The notes: generated by a model not told the origin, from the letters alone. A stretch of DNA of 64,000 nucleotides from Sipunculus nudus (GCA_026874595.1 JAPPUL010000095.1:434001-498000), one strand, 5' to 3'. Shown: positions 8,475-18,134, counted from the first letter of the stretch. Made by a program: numbers and translations.

Positions 8475-10172
8475 TTAGCTTAGTACTATATTTATCATTT
8501 TTTCTGTTGCCTCAATAGACGATAACATCTGATCCGAATCTACTCCTTTTGTCTTGAAACTTTTCCCTTCTTGTTCCCACGTTATAGTCGTTTGTACCAA
8601 CGCATCGGTATTCCCTCCCGGCGGTATCACTACTGCATAATCTTTTAATTGTGCCAGCTTTATATCAAATGCCTTTGCCAACGTCTTCATTGCTTTCATA
8701 AATGCATCATATCCTCCATCACCCGACGACGTCTCTTGCATAATCTTGCCCTTATATTCAACACTTACTGTTGCCATCGGCCTTAGATTTGTACTTGTTA
8801 CCACCACTGCCGAGTTTATCTTAAATATTCGCTCTATCTTTGTATCTAGTACGTCTCCTATTATATACGGTAACTCGTCTGCTGTTATAAGCTCTTTTTT
8901 ATCCCCAAGTTCTACCACCTTCTTCAACACCTTCTCTTTCTCATCTTCACTAAGACTTATATTTAATTCCTTTAAATTACTTTCAAGACTTGCCATCCCC
9001 GACAACTTCCCTAAGGCATACTTACGCCTTCTCCCAAACCGCTCCGGTAACAGATTGCTTACATATAAATTCCCTTTTAAGTCTCCATCTGCATGCAATC
9101 CCGCTGTTTGCGTATATACGTTATCTCCTATAATCGGTTTGTTTGATGCAAGCCGCTGCCCCGAATATATCTCCACCTCTCGGCTTACTTTTGAAAGCGC
9201 AAGCTCGTTTATATTTGTTCGTACGTTAAGATTATTTGTCCTGAAATCTTTTATTGATACCACTACCTCGTCTAAAGGAGCATTCCCTGCTCGCTCTCCC
9301 ATCCCGTTCACTGTCAAATGTACTCCTTTTACCCCTCCTTCTATTGCTGATAATGTGTTTGCTGTCCCAAGACCATAGTCATTGTGTCCATGAAAATCAA
9401 AATGTCTTCCTTCGTAGCGATTAACCAGTCCTTTTATCATCTCTTTTGTCTCTGTTGGGTACAATATTCCTAATGTGTCCGGGAGCATGAAACGACTTAT
9501 CCCTATATCTCCTAAATTGTCTAAAACATAGTGCACATAGTCTCTTGAGTTTCTCATCCCGCTTGACCAGTCTTCTAGATAGATATTTACGCAAAGACCT
9601 TTGTCTTTTGCATACGATACCGTCCGCTTTACGTCTGCTACGTGCTCTTTTGCACTCTTTTTTATCTGTTGCTCTACATGCTTTAGCGAACCTTTCATTA
9701 ACAGGTTTATCGTAGCTCCGCCTACCGACAGTATCCAATCTACTGATTTAGTGTAATCTACAAAACCCAATATCTCAACCTTTTCTACCATCCCCTCGCC
9801 ACCCTCGCCTTTTGCCCATTCCAATATCCTGCAAGCTGCCTCTCGTTCCCCATCTGATACTCGTGCACTGCATATCTCAAGCCTATCTACTTGTAGCTCT
9901 TCTAACAACATCCTCCCTATTGCTCGCTTTTCTGATATGCTATACGCCACCCCCATCATTTGTTCTCCATCTCGTAAGGTCGTATCCATTACTTCTATCA
10001 CATTCTCCCCTTCTCCTCCCTTGCCTATAAACCTTTTTTCCGACCTTATTCCTTTTACCCCGCCTTTTACCCCGCCTTTTACTCCTTCCTTTACTCCTTC
10101 CTTTACTCCTTCCTTTACTCCTTCCTTTACTCCTTCCTTTACTCCTTCCTTTACTCCGCCTTGTTCTGCCAT
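8475..10172 (-). CDS. cimA: Citramalate synthase-like enzyme with N-terminal KEGV repeats
   Basis: 565 residues. The HMGL-like TIM barrel starts near residue 57 with VIEVMDTTLRDGEQ. It carries metal-binding FHGHNDYGLGTAN and the NGMGERAGN motif. A C-terminal LeuA-type regulatory domain (about 445-565) contains SGDGGYDAFMKAM and PPGGNTDALVQT. The LEICSARVS segment resembles the Leptospira enzyme that condenses pyruvate and acetyl-CoA to (R)-citramalate for isoleucine synthesis. 2-isopropylmalate or homocitrate synthase activity cannot be excluded. Before the barrel lies an unusual tandem repeat of Lys-Glu/Gly-Gly-Val units. The start at 10172 has only a weak purine-rich site (AAGAGAGA). Confidence 0.8.
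   Translation of the reverse strand: MAEQGGVKEGVKEGVKEGVKEGVKEGVKEGVKGGVKGGVKGIRSEKRFIGKGGEGENVIEVMDTTLRDGEQMMGVAYSISEKRAIGRMLLEELQVDRLEICSARVSDGEREAACRILEWAKGEGGEGMVEKVEILGFVDYTKSVDWILSVGGATINLLMKGSLKHVEQQIKKSAKEHVADVKRTVSYAKDKGLCVNIYLEDWSSGMRNSRDYVHYVLDNLGDIGISRFMLPDTLGILYPTETKEMIKGLVNRYEGRHFDFHGHNDYGLGTANTLSAIEGGVKGVHLTVNGMGERAGNAPLDEVVVSIKDFRTNNLNVRTNINELALSKVSREVEIYSGQRLASNKPIIGDNVYTQTAGLHADGDLKGNLYVSNLLPERFGRRRKYALGKLSGMASLESNLKELNISLSEDEKEKVLKKVVELGDKKELITADELPYIIGDVLDTKIERIFKINSAVVVTSTNLRPMATVSVEYKGKIMQETSSGDGGYDAFMKAMKTLAKAFDIKLAQLKDYAVVIPPGGNTDALVQTTITWEQEGKSFKTKGVDSDQMLSSIEATEKMINIVLS
10051..10156. repeat. 12-base tandem repeat inside the start of cimA
   Basis: About eight to nine tandem copies of a 12-base unit (GGAGTAAAGGAA on the coding strand, with GGGGTAAAAGGC variants at the inner end) encode (Gly-Val-Lys-Glu/Gly)n near the protein's N-terminus. 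The unit length is a multiple of three, so copy-number change would keep the frame. The units nearest the start codon are nearly identical, suggesting recent expansion. Confidence 0.9.
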
Positions 10173-10324
10173 ATGTTTTCTCTCTTTTTATTTATTATAA
10201 ATTTCTATAGCTTTTTTTCTATATGTTTTGTTATCTTTTAAGCCTTTTTATAGTATATAAGGTATATATAAGAATATTATATTTTAATCATTTATTGTTT
10301 ACATATTAAATTTATTGCCTAGTT

Positions 10325-12151
10325 ATGCATAAGCTCATACGGAATAACTTCTTTACTCTTAAAGAAAAGGGTGTTTTATTTTCACAAGCTCAGATCAATA
10401 AGTATAATAAATCCAATAATAATAAGTTTATTAAAACCTCTTTTGCTAAAAATTCCCTCCCCACATTCACTTATAACCACATCTATATTCATAGCAAGTA
10501 TGACCCTGTAAAAGAGGCTAAGAAATTTGTTAATATCTCTTCCGACTATAACCTAATTGTTATTATCGGATTTGGCTTTGCTTACCACATCAAAGAAACT
10601 TTAGCTCAGATAAAAGCTTTTTCAAAGCCTTCTGTCGATAATATTAATATCGCCGTCTTTGAACATGAGTCCAATATCTTAATTAATGCTGCTCATCATG
10701 TTGACCTTAGCTTTTTAAACGACAAAAGAATTGTTTTATTTATTGGTACGCAATGTTGGAACTCTTTTCTTTTATCTCTTTATAAAGATAAATATTATAA
10801 CAAAATTCAAATAGTTTTTTTAGAAAATCATTACCGTTTATTTAAGCTTATTTATGACCCGCTGATTAATAACATAAACTCTTATTCTAAACAATTAGTT
10901 CAAGACCTTTTTACCAAAACTTATTTCCAAAAGCTTTGGCTTAAAAATAATATTTATAACTTTTCCAATATCTTCTCTCACAAAGATATTTCTAGCATCT
11001 TTAACAAGTTTTATAACTTAGCTACTTTAATCGTTTCTGCTGGGCCTTCGCTTAATAACTCTCTTTCTCAAATCCAAAAAATCCAAAACTACATCTTTAT
11101 AATAACTACTGATACCGCCCTGCCTACTCTCATAAATGCTAACATATATCCAGACTTTATAATAGCACTAGATTCTCAAATCCATAACCTAAAAGACTTT
11201 ACCGCCACTCCCAAATATCCCGCATTACGCAATGTCTCCATTATATATTCTCTTTCTACTAATTCTGCAATACCTAATTGGAACCTTCCATATAATAACA
11301 ATTTCTATTTCGCAACTCACGAAGACAATACCAAAGACTCTTTCCTTCATTGGCTTTATAAACACTTTAACTTTAGCATTTCTTTTATTAATACTGGTTC
11401 CTCTGTTTCAACTTGTGCCCTTGAAATCGCTCGCCTGCTCGGATTCTCTTCCATTATACTAGTCGGGCAGGACCTTGCTTATTCTAATAATATCACGCAT
11501 GCTAAAGATAGTGCAATATATCAGAATTTCCTCTTTCACAAGCAATCTAAGTTTAATACTATTAATACTCTCTTCTATAGACTCACCCTACAAAGAAACC
11601 CCTTTACTATTGGCAATGTCAAAACCGATTTCGTACTTGATAACCTGCTAAAATGGCTTGCTGATTATGCCGGCATCTATAACAAAGACAATAATCTTAT
11701 CTATAACGCAACTAAACATGGTCGCAACATCCCAAGCATTACCAATATCACTTTGGATAACGAAAGCTCAACATTGCTAAAAGAGAAAGATAAAACCATT
11801 ATTAAAAAGAATATTTTAGAACATACTAAACATAAAAATAAAGATATCATGATAAAGAAAATAACTCCCCCTCTAAACAATTTGCTTGATACCCTTTTAA
11901 GATTTAAATACTTACTTAATATCCAAAATACACAAAATATTAAAAACGATATTATTATTAAAGCACAGCTGCAGCTTGAAAATGAGTTCCCTTTTATGAA
12001 AGCTATTATAGATAACTCGATTATTAAACAAAATATAAAGTCTGGAAACTACATCAACATAGCGTCCTTGAAAAACGACATTAGCGCAATTATTAAAAGT
12101 CTTAAAAAACTCTTACATAAGCTAAACTCTTTTCACACTCCCATTAATTAA
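10325..12151 (+). CDS. MptE-like (DUF115) protein, motility accessory factor-like
   Basis: 608 residues. The central motif LATLIVSAGPSLNNSL (about 235-250) and the following ITTDTALPTLINANIYPDFIIALD are typical of the 6-hydroxymethylpterin pyrophosphokinase MptE-like family (DUF115). VGQDLAYSNNITHAKD lies further on. In motile bacteria such proteins are motility accessory factors linked to flagellin glycosylation with nonulosonic acids. In other contexts the role is unknown. No flagellar gene is nearby, so function is inferred from family only. The coding strand is strikingly G-poor and C-rich, unlike most neighbours. The start at 10325 has no obvious ribosome binding site. Confidence 0.72.
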   Translation: MHKLIRNNFFTLKEKGVLFSQAQINKYNKSNNNKFIKTSFAKNSLPTFTYNHIYIHSKYDPVKEAKKFVNISSDYNLIVIIGFGFAYHIKETLAQIKAFSKPSVDNINIAVFEHESNILINAAHHVDLSFLNDKRIVLFIGTQCWNSFLLSLYKDKYYNKIQIVFLENHYRLFKLIYDPLINNINSYSKQLVQDLFTKTYFQKLWLKNNIYNFSNIFSHKDISSIFNKFYNLATLIVSAGPSLNNSLSQIQKIQNYIFIITTDTALPTLINANIYPDFIIALDSQIHNLKDFTATPKYPALRNVSIIYSLSTNSAIPNWNLPYNNNFYFATHEDNTKDSFLHWLYKHFNFSISFINTGSSVSTCALEIARLLGFSSIILVGQDLAYSNNITHAKDSAIYQNFLFHKQSKFNTINTLFYRLTLQRNPFTIGNVKTDFVLDNLLKWLADYAGIYNKDNNLIYNATKHGRNIPSITNITLDNESSTLLKEKDKTIIKKNILEHTKHKNKDIMIKKITPPLNNLLDTLLRFKYLLNIQNTQNIKNDIIIKAQLQLENEFPFMKAIIDNSIIKQNIKSGNYINIASLKNDISAIIKSLKKLLHKLNSFHTPIN

Positions 12152-12447
12152 CAAAACAAACCCTAAAATATATACCCTTACTTCAAATTACATGTTCATT
12201 GTATTATATTTAATACTTAGATCGTTTCCTTAAGAATACATAATCTTATTTTTCAATCTTTAAATAAGCTAACCTACAAGGAACGCTCTTTTTAAGTTGA
12301 TATATGGTCGTTATTTTTTAAGTATGACATGCTTATTTAAAGTATGTCATGACCTTTATCTTCTTCTTTTTTAGTGAGTATCATTTATTTGGTAGTTTTC
12401 TATATTTTGTTTTGTCAATTTAAAATAATAATTAAAGGATAAAGCGT
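12152..12447. other. Leader region of the carD group
   Basis: About 300 AT-rich bases. Contains the inverted repeat at 12324-12350 and a TTGTCA hexamer at 12412-12417 without a well-spaced -10 box. No gene seen. Confidence 0.45.
12324..12350. repeat. 11-base inverted repeat upstream of carD
   Basis: Arms ATGACATGCTT (12324-12334) and AAGTATGTCAT (12340-12350) pair over 11 positions (one G-T) around a five-base ATTTA loop. It is 173 bases after the MptE-like gene and 98 bases before carD. A pyrimidine-rich stretch with six T follows about 15 bases later. It could be a weak terminator for the upstream gene or an operator for the carD group. Confidence 0.55.
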
Positions 12448-12999
12448 ATGTACAGCGTCGGAACTAAGGTCGTTTACCCTATTCACGGGATAGGTGAAAT
12501 TAAGGGTATTGAAGAACAACTTATTCTTGGACAAACACGAAAGTATTATGTTCTTGAACTTTTAAATAGTAGCATGAAAGTTATGTTACCTTGCGATTGT
12601 AATGACAATGATAAAGTAAGGCTTAGGACTATTGCCGACAAAAAAGAGATTATTAAAGCTGTTTCTATACTTGAAAATGAGCAGAATAATATTACCCTCT
12701 CTGATAACTGGCGTGAGCGCTATACTTACAACTCTGACAAACTTAAAGAAGGCTCTTTTCTTGGCATTGCTGAGGTGATTAGTAATTTGTCCTCAAGGCA
12801 AAATTGTAACTCTATATCCAATTCTGAAAAGAAATTGCTTAGAAATGCTATGAACCTTATAAGCGACGAAATTGCTTTTGCTACAAGTCAAAGTAAGTCA
12901 AAAGTTGAAAATATGCTTAATAACATTTTAACAAAGACAAAAACAGACGACGATACAAAAAATGAAATACTCAAAATGATTAATAACAAGGATTTATAG
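12448..12999 (+). CDS. carD: CarD family transcriptional regulator
   Basis: 183 residues. The N-terminal CarD/TRCF RNA-polymerase-interacting domain (1-65) begins MYSVGTKVVYPIHGIGEIKG, with KYYVLELLNSSMKVMLP following. The C-terminal half is helical and would contact promoter DNA. CarD proteins stabilise open promoter complexes at rRNA and housekeeping promoters. It is first in a rightward group with the PIN-TRAM gene (32 bases apart) and ispD. Start supported by AAAGGA 11 bases upstream. Confidence 0.92.
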   Translation: MYSVGTKVVYPIHGIGEIKGIEEQLILGQTRKYYVLELLNSSMKVMLPCDCNDNDKVRLRTIADKKEIIKAVSILENEQNNITLSDNWRERYTYNSDKLKEGSFLGIAEVISNLSSRQNCNSISNSEKKLLRNAMNLISDEIAFATSQSKSKVENMLNNILTKTKTDDDTKNEILKMINNKDL

Positions 13000-13031
13000 T
13001 TTTGCTTGTCCTTAAATAAACAGAGGATATT

Positions 13032-14012
13032 ATGTTATTTAGAATTGCTGTTTTACTTTTAATAACTCTCTTTGCTTTTGTTATCGGATACAATACAAAT
13101 GCAACATACTTTAATATTAAGGCATATGTTGTATATCCTATACTTGCAGCCATTATTACGAGTCTTTTTATATGGCTTGAAATTACTGCGCACAGAGCAA
13201 AGGGAAGAAAATTACTCTTTGGCTCAATAGGGCTTTTAATAGGACTTTTAATAGGTCACTTCTTAGGTTCTGCGTTTGTAAAGATAGGGGGCTTGTCAGA
13301 TGAGTTTGTAAGTATTTTTGAGCTTGTAATGGCCTATTTTGTGTTTACGTTAACTTGGCTTAAAGAGCCTGATATCGCTTTTAACTCTACTTCTAAAGCA
13401 AAGCCTGAGGAAAAGTTAAAGCATAAAATATTAGATACTAGCGTTATTATAGATGGCAGGATATTTGATATTGCCGAGACTGGCTTTCTTGAAGGGATTC
13501 TTATAATTCCTAAGTTCGTATTAAATGAGTTACACCAAGTTGCCGACTCCTCAGACCCCTTAAAACGAAACCGCGGAAGGCGAGGACTTGATATATTAAA
13601 CAAATTAAAGGCAAGTAAAAAAGCCATAATTCGTATAACTGAAGAGGATTTTGTTGATACTCCCGAGGTTGACAGTAAGCTTTTAAAACTTGCTTTGCAA
13701 TATGGGAATGCTGCTATAGTTACTAATGACTTTAATTTAAACAAAGTTGCTGAGTTTCAAGGAGTACAGATTTTAAACATTAACGAACTTACGAATGCTG
13801 TTAAGCCTGTACTACTCCCTAACGAAGAAATAAAGATAACTGTAGTTAAAGAAGGTAAAGATCATCATCAGGGCATAGGATATCTTGACGATGGGACTAT
13901 GATCGTAGTTGACAACGGTAAAAGTCATATAGGACGTGATGTTAAAGTTATTGTAACTAGTATATTGCAAACGCCTGCAGGTAGAATGATTTTTACGCAA
14001 CTTACGCACTAG
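13032..14012 (+). CDS. Membrane-anchored PIN/TRAM domain protein (YacL-like)
   Basis: 326 residues. The N-terminal membrane region has about four helices (residues 1-110), followed by a PIN domain beginning near residue 135 with [16 protein letters not shown]. Conserved acidic residues are in LDTS, the [11 protein letters not shown] segment and [16 protein letters not shown] domain closes the protein ([19 protein letters not shown]). PIN domains are metal-dependent ribonucleases and TRAM binds RNA, so a membrane-associated RNase role is inferred. The arrangement matches the YacL family. RBS GAGG lies just before the ATG. Lies between carD and ispD. Confidence 0.88.
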   Translation: MLFRIAVLLLITLFAFVIGYNTNATYFNIKAYVVYPILAAIITSLFIWLEITAHRAKGRKLLFGSIGLLIGLLIGHFLGSAFVKIGGLSDEFVSIFELVMAYFVFTLTWLKEPDIAFNSTSKAKPEEKLKHKILDTSVIIDGRIFDIAETGFLEGILIIPKFVLNELHQVADSSDPLKRNRGRRGLDILNKLKASKKAIIRITEEDFVDTPEVDSKLLKLALQYGNAAIVTNDFNLNKVAEFQGVQILNINELTNAVKPVLLPNEEIKITVVKEGKDHHQGIGYLDDGTMIVVDNGKSHIGRDVKVIVTSILQTPAGRMIFTQLTH

Positions 14013-14090
14013 AAGTAGCTTTATAATTGTTGTGTAATATTAATAGAACTAAAACTTTTTAGCTTATTTGCAATTACAAATATAAAATAC

Positions 14091-14828
14091 ATGCAATATA
14101 AAAATGCTTTTGTAATACTACTTGCGTCAGGGTCTGGCAAAAGGCTTGCAGCAGAGACTAAAAAACAGTTTGTATTGCTTGGGAAGGTTCCTTTATTTTT
14201 ATGGTCTTTACAAACTTTTCTTGCCAATCAAGAACTTAATAAGCTAAACACAAAGATTATACTTGTAATAAGTCCTGGCGATTATTATGCTTTTACAAGT
14301 TCAATTTATAGCCATATTAGCAAAGAACTTACGAGCAATCGTCTTTTCATTGTGGAAGGGAGCAGCATAAGTAGAAATATGTCAGTTTATAATGGACTTA
14401 AACATATTCAAAACCAAAACCCAAATAGTATTGTACTGATACATGACTCAGCAAGACCTTTTATAAACCATAACGATATTAAAAATCTATTAAAGGCTTT
14501 GTATAAATATCCTTCAGTTACACTAGCATACCCTCTTACAGATACAATCAAAAAGCTACAGCATAATAATACATTAATTAAAAAACATCTTGATAGAAAA
14601 CACCACGTCGGGATACTAACGCCGCAAGGATTTCACTTAAACACTATAACAAAAGCATATCTTGAGTATGCAAAAAAACCATACCCTGCAACAGATGACA
14701 CAACTATAGTTCAAGCAATAGGACAAGATACTAGCATTATAATAGGCTCAAAAACCAATTTCAAAATAACCACTAAAGAAGATCTTGCCTTTGCAAACTA
14801 TATGATAAAACAAAACTATCTTAGTTAA
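14091..14828 (+). CDS. ispD: 2-C-methyl-D-erythritol 4-phosphate cytidylyltransferase
   Basis: 245 residues. The nucleotide-binding motif LLASGSGKRLAAETKKQF (about 9-26) is followed by VLIHDSARPFI and TPQGFHL, matching IspD. It transfers CMP to MEP in the non-mevalonate isoprenoid pathway. IspF is not fused and is not in the window. The start is uncertain because no clear Shine-Dalgarno site precedes ATG 14091. It ends the carD group, with 78 bases after the PIN gene. Confidence 0.9.
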   Translation: MQYKNAFVILLASGSGKRLAAETKKQFVLLGKVPLFLWSLQTFLANQELNKLNTKIILVISPGDYYAFTSSIYSHISKELTSNRLFIVEGSSISRNMSVYNGLKHIQNQNPNSIVLIHDSARPFINHNDIKNLLKALYKYPSVTLAYPLTDTIKKLQHNNTLIKKHLDRKHHVGILTPQGFHLNTITKAYLEYAKKPYPATDDTTIVQAIGQDTSIIIGSKTNFKITTKEDLAFANYMIKQNYLS

Positions 14829-14868
14829 GCTCCCTTATCTTAGTCAGCATCCCTTAATAGAGTTTCCT

Positions 14869-15753
14869 TTAGAGTTTAAGAAAAGATTTTAGCGCCTGGC
14901 TCCGTGAGGGATGTCTTAATCTACGTATCGCCTTCTTTTCTATCTGTCTTATTCTCTCTTTCGTAAGGTTAAATTTGCTACCTATATCTTTTAAGGACAG
15001 AGGATCTATCCCTCCCAAACCATATCTTAACCTTATTACTGCTTGTTCTTTATCTGATAAGGTCTCAAGCGATCTTGATATCGTCTCTTTAAGCGAAACA
15101 TCTACAAGCTTTTCTTCTGGTTCCTTAAAATTACTATCTCTTATTAGCTCTGATAAGTATCTTTCTTTCTTATCAAATACTATAGGAGCGTCAAGTGACA
15201 CATAATCTCTTGAGGCATTTAGTATGTCAGATACACTATGCTCTTCTATATCTAGGGCGGTTGCTATCTCACAGTTTGTAAGATCTGTATTTTTAAGCTG
15301 CTCTTTTTCTTTTTTAAGCTTTTCTATCTGCATTAATTGATTTGCTCTATTTAAAGGCAGTCTTATTAATTTTGTTTTTTCAGATAAAGCTTTTAGTATC
15401 GATTGTTTTATCCACCATACAGCATATGATATGAAATGATAACCCTTTCTATAATCAAATTTATCTGCCGCTGTTATAAGCCCCATATTCCCTTCGCTGA
15501 TTAAATCTATTAACGGTAAGCCTCGCTTTTGATACTTCTTGGCAATATTAACAACAAAACGCAAGTTAGCTCGAATTAACTTACCTCTTGATATTTTACA
15601 TCCTTCAAAAGCTTCTTTTGCGTACAATCCCTCCTCTTCGCGTGTTAATAACTTTACTTTGTCTATTTCCATTAAATATTGAGCAAGTGGTCCCTCGTAA
15701 GCTAGGTCCTTTAGAGTACCCTTATTCTTGAGTTTAGTTTGAGTTCTACCCAT
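14869..15753 (-). CDS. Sigma-70 family RNA polymerase sigma factor (RpoD/RpoS-like)
   Basis: 294 residues from the preferred start at 15753 (MGRTQTKLKNKG), which has AGGAGAG at good spacing; a frame extension of 23 codons upstream lacks a signal. Region 1.2 is GPLAQYLMEIDKVKLLTREEE. Region 2 is LRFVVNIAKKY..LPLIDLISEGNMGL..AVWWIKQSI. Region 3 and region 4 (LSLKDIGSKFNLTKERIRQIEKKAIRRLR) follow. It lacks the long acidic region 1.1 of major RpoD, so it is probably an alternative or short primary-type group 1/2 sigma factor. It converges on ispD with 40 bases between stops. Confidence 0.9.
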   Translation of the reverse strand: MGRTQTKLKNKGTLKDLAYEGPLAQYLMEIDKVKLLTREEEGLYAKEAFEGCKISRGKLIRANLRFVVNIAKKYQKRGLPLIDLISEGNMGLITAADKFDYRKGYHFISYAVWWIKQSILKALSEKTKLIRLPLNRANQLMQIEKLKKEKEQLKNTDLTNCEIATALDIEEHSVSDILNASRDYVSLDAPIVFDKKERYLSELIRDSNFKEPEEKLVDVSLKETISRSLETLSDKEQAVIRLRYGLGGIDPLSLKDIGSKFNLTKERIRQIEKKAIRRLRHPSRSQALKSFLKL

Positions 15754-15958
15754 ACAAATATCTCTCCTGCCAATTGTGTATTCATTAATTGTCTTTATTA
15801 AACTGAAAACCCCTTTAAGCATTAGCTATAGCATATAGTAACTCCATTTTTACTACACCTTTTTTTTTATAAAGCCATCATCTTTTTTTTGTTTGCTACA
15901 TTTTTTACCGGAAGTGGTTTTTATTAAACACTATTTTCTTCACTTTGTCAAGTTAATT

Positions 15959-17263
15959 TTAGTTTTTTCTTTCTAAAAAAAATCTTCTATTTTCTCTTTC
16001 AAGATCAAATATTTTTTCATAAACTCTAACTTTTACATCTGTAGTCATTTGCAACCTTCTCTTCATAACATCATGACAGGTACTTAAAAATTTATCAAAT
16101 AAATATTCTTGATATTCTATATTACTACCCCATATGAACGATGGTATATATTTAGAATATAAACTCACCCCAAAATATATATTTACTCCAAAACCTAAAA
16201 CCGTGCCCGTTGTAAGTAATGAGCCTATCCCAAGTTTGCTATGATCTCCTATATAAGAGCCTACCTTAACAAGGCCTGTTCTAACCTCATTCTCACCAGG
16301 ATACAAAAGCCGTACCTCGCTGTAATTGTTCTTTAAATTACTTGTAGTCGTTAAAGCACCCATATTAACATATTCTCCTATGTATGAATGCCCTATAAAG
16401 CCTTCGTGACTCTTATTACTATAATCATGCATTATTGTACTCTCAAGCTCACCTCCCACTTTGCAATAGTTGCCTATAGTCGTTCCACTACCAATCTTAA
16501 CACTTTTTAGTTGACTTCCCTTGCCTATGTAACATGGACCCTCAAGTAAACTAAACGGCTTTATTATTACTCCTTCTTCAACTAGTATTGGACCGCTTTC
16601 TGTTATGAAATGTACACCAGGATATATCTTTGCTCCCTCTTTTATATGTAAATCACAAGCATTGCCACTTAACGTAATACCAGAATGTCCTAAAACATCA
16701 AAAAACCCTTCATTTGAAGTTCCAATATAAGATATATCTTCTAGCAAAGCATTTGAATTATTCTCCACAAGATCAAAAAGATAGTTTATCCTTTTGCCAC
16801 CAAAATCACGCCTTACCACCTTAAGAGAAAGCCTTTTAACATACTCCAAAAGTCCATCACGTTTGAAAAATAAAGCCTTATTAAAGCCTTGCAATAAAGA
16901 TCCCAAAACCTTAAAACATATTACCTCCTCATTGCCTACATAATCCCCTAAAGCATCTCCCTCCCCCAAATACACTTCATTACAGTTTATAGCTGGCTTT
17001 TTATTCAAATGTAGGTTGGCTTTAATAAATAAATATTCTTCGTCTGGCAAAACCATTTCAAAAGAAAATGGCTCAAGCTCTCTAAACCCCTCAACAAGAT
17101 AATCTCTTATAACATGTTTAAAGGTTACGTCATCCTCAAGGAAAAGTCGTTTTATTCTGTCAAGTAATGTTCCTACACCTGTTTTAACTAGACATACAGG
17201 TCGGCTTAAGGTTATAGGATAAAGCTTGTCGTAGGTAAAGTCCTCATATAATACTATAATCAT
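15959..17263 (-). CDS. GlmU-like sugar-nucleotide transferase with left-handed beta-helix
   Basis: 434 residues. The N-terminus (MIIVLYEDFTYDKLYPITLSRPVCLVKTG) matches the putative sugar nucleotidyltransferase family known from Bacteroidetes and spirochaetes. From about residue 185 hexapeptide repeats form a left-handed beta-helix (GVIIKPFSLLEGPCYIGKGSQLKS and similar), as in acyltransferases such as GlmU. A role in activating amino sugars for the envelope is likely, but the classical GlmU signature GxGTRM is absent, so no symbol is assigned. No RBS decides the start; ATG at 17263 is well placed for the conserved N-terminus. Confidence 0.75.
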   Translation of the reverse strand: MIIVLYEDFTYDKLYPITLSRPVCLVKTGVGTLLDRIKRLFLEDDVTFKHVIRDYLVEGFRELEPFSFEMVLPDEEYLFIKANLHLNKKPAINCNEVYLGEGDALGDYVGNEEVICFKVLGSLLQGFNKALFFKRDGLLEYVKRLSLKVVRRDFGGKRINYLFDLVENNSNALLEDISYIGTSNEGFFDVLGHSGITLSGNACDLHIKEGAKIYPGVHFITESGPILVEEGVIIKPFSLLEGPCYIGKGSQLKSVKIGSGTTIGNYCKVGGELESTIMHDYSNKSHEGFIGHSYIGEYVNMGALTTTSNLKNNYSEVRLLYPGENEVRTGLVKVGSYIGDHSKLGIGSLLTTGTVLGFGVNIYFGVSLYSKYIPSFIWGSNIEYQEYLFDKFLSTCHDVMKRRLQMTTDVKVRVYEKIFDLERENRRFFLERKN

Positions 17264-17299
17264 AAAACTACTCTTTAAAAGAGCACATATCCAATAAAA

Positions 17300-17373
17300 C
17301 GGGAGTGACGGGACTTGAACCCGCGACCTCTGCCTTGACAGGGCAGCGTTCTAACCAGCTGAACTACACCCCC
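17300..17373 (-). tRNA. tRNA-Asp (GTC)
   Basis: A 74-base cloverleaf on the minus strand. The acceptor GGGGGTG pairs with CACTCCC, the anticodon stem is CTGCC/GGCAG, and the loop CTGTCAA gives anticodon GTC. The T arm contains GGTTCAAGTCC. The discriminator is G, as expected for tRNA-Asp. CCA is not encoded. Confidence 0.96.
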
Positions 17374-17558
17374 CATAAGTCGCATAATAACGTTTGATAC
17401 AAAGCATTTACTCGTGCAAACTAACTCTATACTTACTTGCACAAATATTAAGATAATTCCTATGCTCTAAAAAGCAAGCCTTATTTTGATTCAATAAGCC
17501 TTTTGGACACTATATTAAACGTTAACTATACAAAAAAAGCATTTGGGACAAACAATTT

Positions 17559-17583
17559 TGGGAGCGGAAGGAGTTGAACCTTC

Positions 17584-17615
<32 letters not shown>

Positions 17616-17632
17616 ACCTGAGCTACGCTCCC
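17559..17632 (-). tRNA. tRNA-Ile (GAT)
   Basis: A 74-base cloverleaf on the minus strand. The acceptor GGGAGCG pairs with CGCTCCC and the anticodon loop CTGATAA gives GAT. The T arm is GGTTCAACTCC and the discriminator is A. CCA is not encoded. It is 185 bases upstream of tRNA-Asp in the same orientation, so the two may be co-transcribed. Such a gene is often in an rRNA spacer, but no rRNA is here. Confidence 0.96.
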
Positions 17633-17825
17633 CTTCCTTTTTGCACAGCATTATTAGTATAATGATTATTGCAATACTAAGAACAAAATTAACTTAAATA
17701 CTTTGGGTTTGTCTGTCAAGTATTATTTTTTTATTTCGCTTTACCCAATTTTTATTTGATTTACAGCTTATTATGTTTACATTTACTTTAGTATTATAAC
17801 ATTCTATAAGGCACTGTAAAAACAA

Positions 17826-18134
17826 GTGATACACGGACAAAAACCAGCTGCAACACCAGCTATATTAAATGATATTTACAAAGTGGTGCTCCAAAGAAAA
17901 AAAACAAGACCCACGGACTCTTATGTTGCATCGTTATTTGACAAAGGACTTGATTCTATATTGAAAAAGCTTATTGAAGAGGCTGGTGAAACTCTTCTCG
18001 CAAGCAAGGATGCTTCTAAAGAGGCTATTATACATGAGGTGTCGGATTTGTTTTTTCATGCCATCGTTCTTTTGTCTTATCATGAGATTGAACCTAATCT
18101 TGTATTTGGTGAGCTTAGAAAGCGCTTTAAGTAA
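17826..18134 (+). CDS. hisE: Phosphoribosyl-ATP pyrophosphatase
   Basis: 102 residues starting with GTG. The MazG-like helical motif LIEEAGETLLASKD...IHEVSDLFFHAIVLL carries the acidic residues that bind magnesium, as in HisE. It hydrolyses phosphoribosyl-ATP to phosphoribosyl-AMP in histidine synthesis. It stands alone without other his genes and without a fused HisI domain, followed 44 bases later by trpE. The GTG start is the best available, but no strong Shine-Dalgarno site is seen. Confidence 0.9.
   Translation: MIHGQKPAATPAILNDIYKVVLQRKKTRPTDSYVASLFDKGLDSILKKLIEEAGETLLASKDASKEAIIHEVSDLFFHAIVLLSYHEIEPNLVFGELRKRFK

Noticed and set aside
8746-9378. 210-codon plus-strand frame inside cimA
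   Set aside because: Antisense to the conserved catalytic barrel; no start signal or recognisable domain.
9421-9738. 105-codon basic frame within cimA on the same strand
   Set aside because: Out of frame with the catalytic domain and rich in Arg and Lys with no homology pattern.
10051-10156. CRISPR-like repeat
   Set aside because: The 12-base units are contiguous without spacers and encode protein; not a CRISPR array.
12412-12440. Sigma-70 promoter TTGTCA before carD
   Set aside because: No acceptable -10 hexamer at 16-18 bases spacing.
17374-17558. A third tRNA between tRNA-Asp and tRNA-Ile
   Set aside because: No T-arm or acceptor pairing found in the 185 bases.
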